Part shown: piece after piece, positions 63,390-64,000 of the stretch
Layout of the letters: each line of letters begins with the position of its first letter
How positions within the stretch are numbered: the first letter of the stretch is position 1
Notes under the pieces: generated by a model
The model's input: only the letters and a program-made list of their open reading frames with translations
What the model was told of the DNA's origin: nothing
Databases searched by the model: none
NCBI GenBank assembly: GCA_963828505.1
Contig: CAWHFM010000003.1
Coordinates: 62,001 to 126,000, forward strand
From: Bog-473 sp963828505
GTDB taxonomy: Bacteria; Actinomycetota; Acidimicrobiia; Acidimicrobiales; RAAP-2
Length of the DNA stretch: 64,000 nucleotides
Direction of reading: 5' to 3'
Translations under genes and position numbers: made by a program

Positions 63390-64000
63390 ATGGCAACAGC
63401 AAGGAAACCTAGGAACCAAAGGGCCTGGTCCATATCCGGGCTAGCAGGCATCGGGGCGACTCTCGCATTGGTTGCCACGGCCGTCATCGCCGCTCCGGCC
63501 GTTGCCGGTGACAGGGGCAACGCGACGGGTGCGAACCATCACGGCCACGGCGCCGGCGCTCACCGGAGAGCCGATCACTCGCCGAGCATCGGCTCTCTCC
63601 CGACGACCGTCCAGGCCGGTATGGGTGCGACCGCCACGACGGTCACCCCTTCGTCGAGCGCGGCGCCGACCACCTCGAGCGCAGCAGTCACGAAGACAAA
63701 GGCCCCGGCCACCGTCACCCTGTCGAGCTCGGTGCCAAGCGGGCTCGTGACCGGCCAAGCCGTCGCCTTCACGGCGACGGTGACTGCGTCGCCGGGACCG
63801 GCCACCGGAAGTGTCATCTTCGGTGTGGTCGGCTCCGAAGGCACCGTGGCCACGTGTGACGGCGGCAACCTGCAGCCCGTCTCGACCACGGGCGGAGTGA
63901 CCACGGCGACGTGCTCGTTCGCCGCGGGCCTGCTGGGCAAGGCGCTGTACTACACGGTCTCGGCCACGCTGAAGGACCACAACTACACGGCACCGACAGC
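63390..64000 (+). CDS. Secreted Ig-like repeat protein, tandem paralogue (truncated by window end)
   Basis: Open from the ATG at 63390 to the window edge (203 residues seen). Signal peptide ATLALVATAVIAAPAVAG, as in the gene before, then a His/Ala/Ser/Thr-rich linker of about 70 residues absent from the first copy (NHHGHGAGAHRRADHSP, TVTPSSSAAPTTSSAAVTKT), then the same Ig-like unit: ATVTLSSSVPSGLVTGQAVA, GGNLQPVSTTGGVTTATCSF, YYTVSATLKDHNYTAPTA. The Ig part is nearly identical to the first copy, pointing to recent duplication. Confidence 0.85.
   Translation, partial: MATARKPRNQRAWSISGLAGIGATLALVATAVIAAPAVAGDRGNATGANHHGHGAGAHRRADHSPSIGSLPTTVQAGMGATATTVTPSSSAAPTTSSAAVTKTKAPATVTLSSSVPSGLVTGQAVAFTATVTASPGPATGSVIFGVVGSEGTVATCDGGNLQPVSTTGGVTTATCSFAAGLLGKALYYTVSATLKDHNYTAPT

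Overview
The window is about 70% G+C, uses many GTG starts, and looks like a chromosomal segment of an actinobacterium. An uncultured Acidimicrobiia-like lineage is my best guess. Pointers are a GroEL with a Gly/Met-rich tail, the actinobacterial GuaB3 paralogue beside guaA, a pcrA/sucCD/purN/purH/folD backbone, an LLM-type (probably F420-dependent) oxidoreductase and a GAP-family membrane protein. The taxon is an inference; no rRNA or tRNA gene was seen.

Layout. (1) 1-3.6 kb: the end of groEL and a divergent TIR / transmembrane / 14-repeat WD40 protein. (2) 4-15 kb, accessory: a GT-C mannosyltransferase-like protein, an APH-type kinase, a CmoB-like methyltransferase, several sulfotransferases (two frameshifted), a Nudix hydrolase, a GT-A-like protein and a 2-keto-4-pentenoate hydratase. 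From 13.3 to 14.8 kb lie decayed second copies of the methyltransferase, sulfotransferase and hydratase genes in the same order and orientation: the remains of a segmental tandem duplication. (3) 15-24.6 kb, housekeeping: guaB3, guaA, pcrA, a RibD-like reductase, a GT2, a stand-alone B12-binding protein, sucC and sucD. (4) 24.6-35.2 kb, a second accessory island, partly of lower G+C: GMC oxidoreductase, LLM oxidoreductase, sulfotransferases, methyltransferase, GAP protein, potassium channel and alternating sulfotransferase paralogues. (5) 35.3-40.6 kb: purN, an inserted sulfotransferase, purH, folD, a cupin and metF (purine and one-carbon metabolism). (6) 41-60 kb: a surface-glycan locus with GTs, a Wzz/Wzc-like protein, a PglF-type dehydratase, a nucleotide-sugar dehydrogenase, an epimerase, sulfotransferases (one fused to a GT2), two GT14-like enzymes, a DegT aminotransferase, a WecA-like initiating transferase and a GNAT. 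(7) 60-64 kb: exported proteins, namely a beta-helix lipoprotein and two tandem Ig-repeat proteins, the second cut by the window edge.

How it fits together. The glycan locus contains the steps for a 4-amino-4,6-dideoxy-N-acetyl sugar (dehydratase, aminotransferase, acetyltransferase), its transfer to a polyprenyl carrier, extension by several GTs, and decoration by an unusually large sulfotransferase set (about ten distinct genes plus relics). I infer a sulfated cell-surface polysaccharide. No PAPS synthesis genes are in the window.

Caution. At least ten genes between 9.5 and 38 kb, including purH, are split by what looks like a single-base frameshift each. Some may be genuine decay, but the pattern, with purH among them, makes sequence or assembly indels likely.
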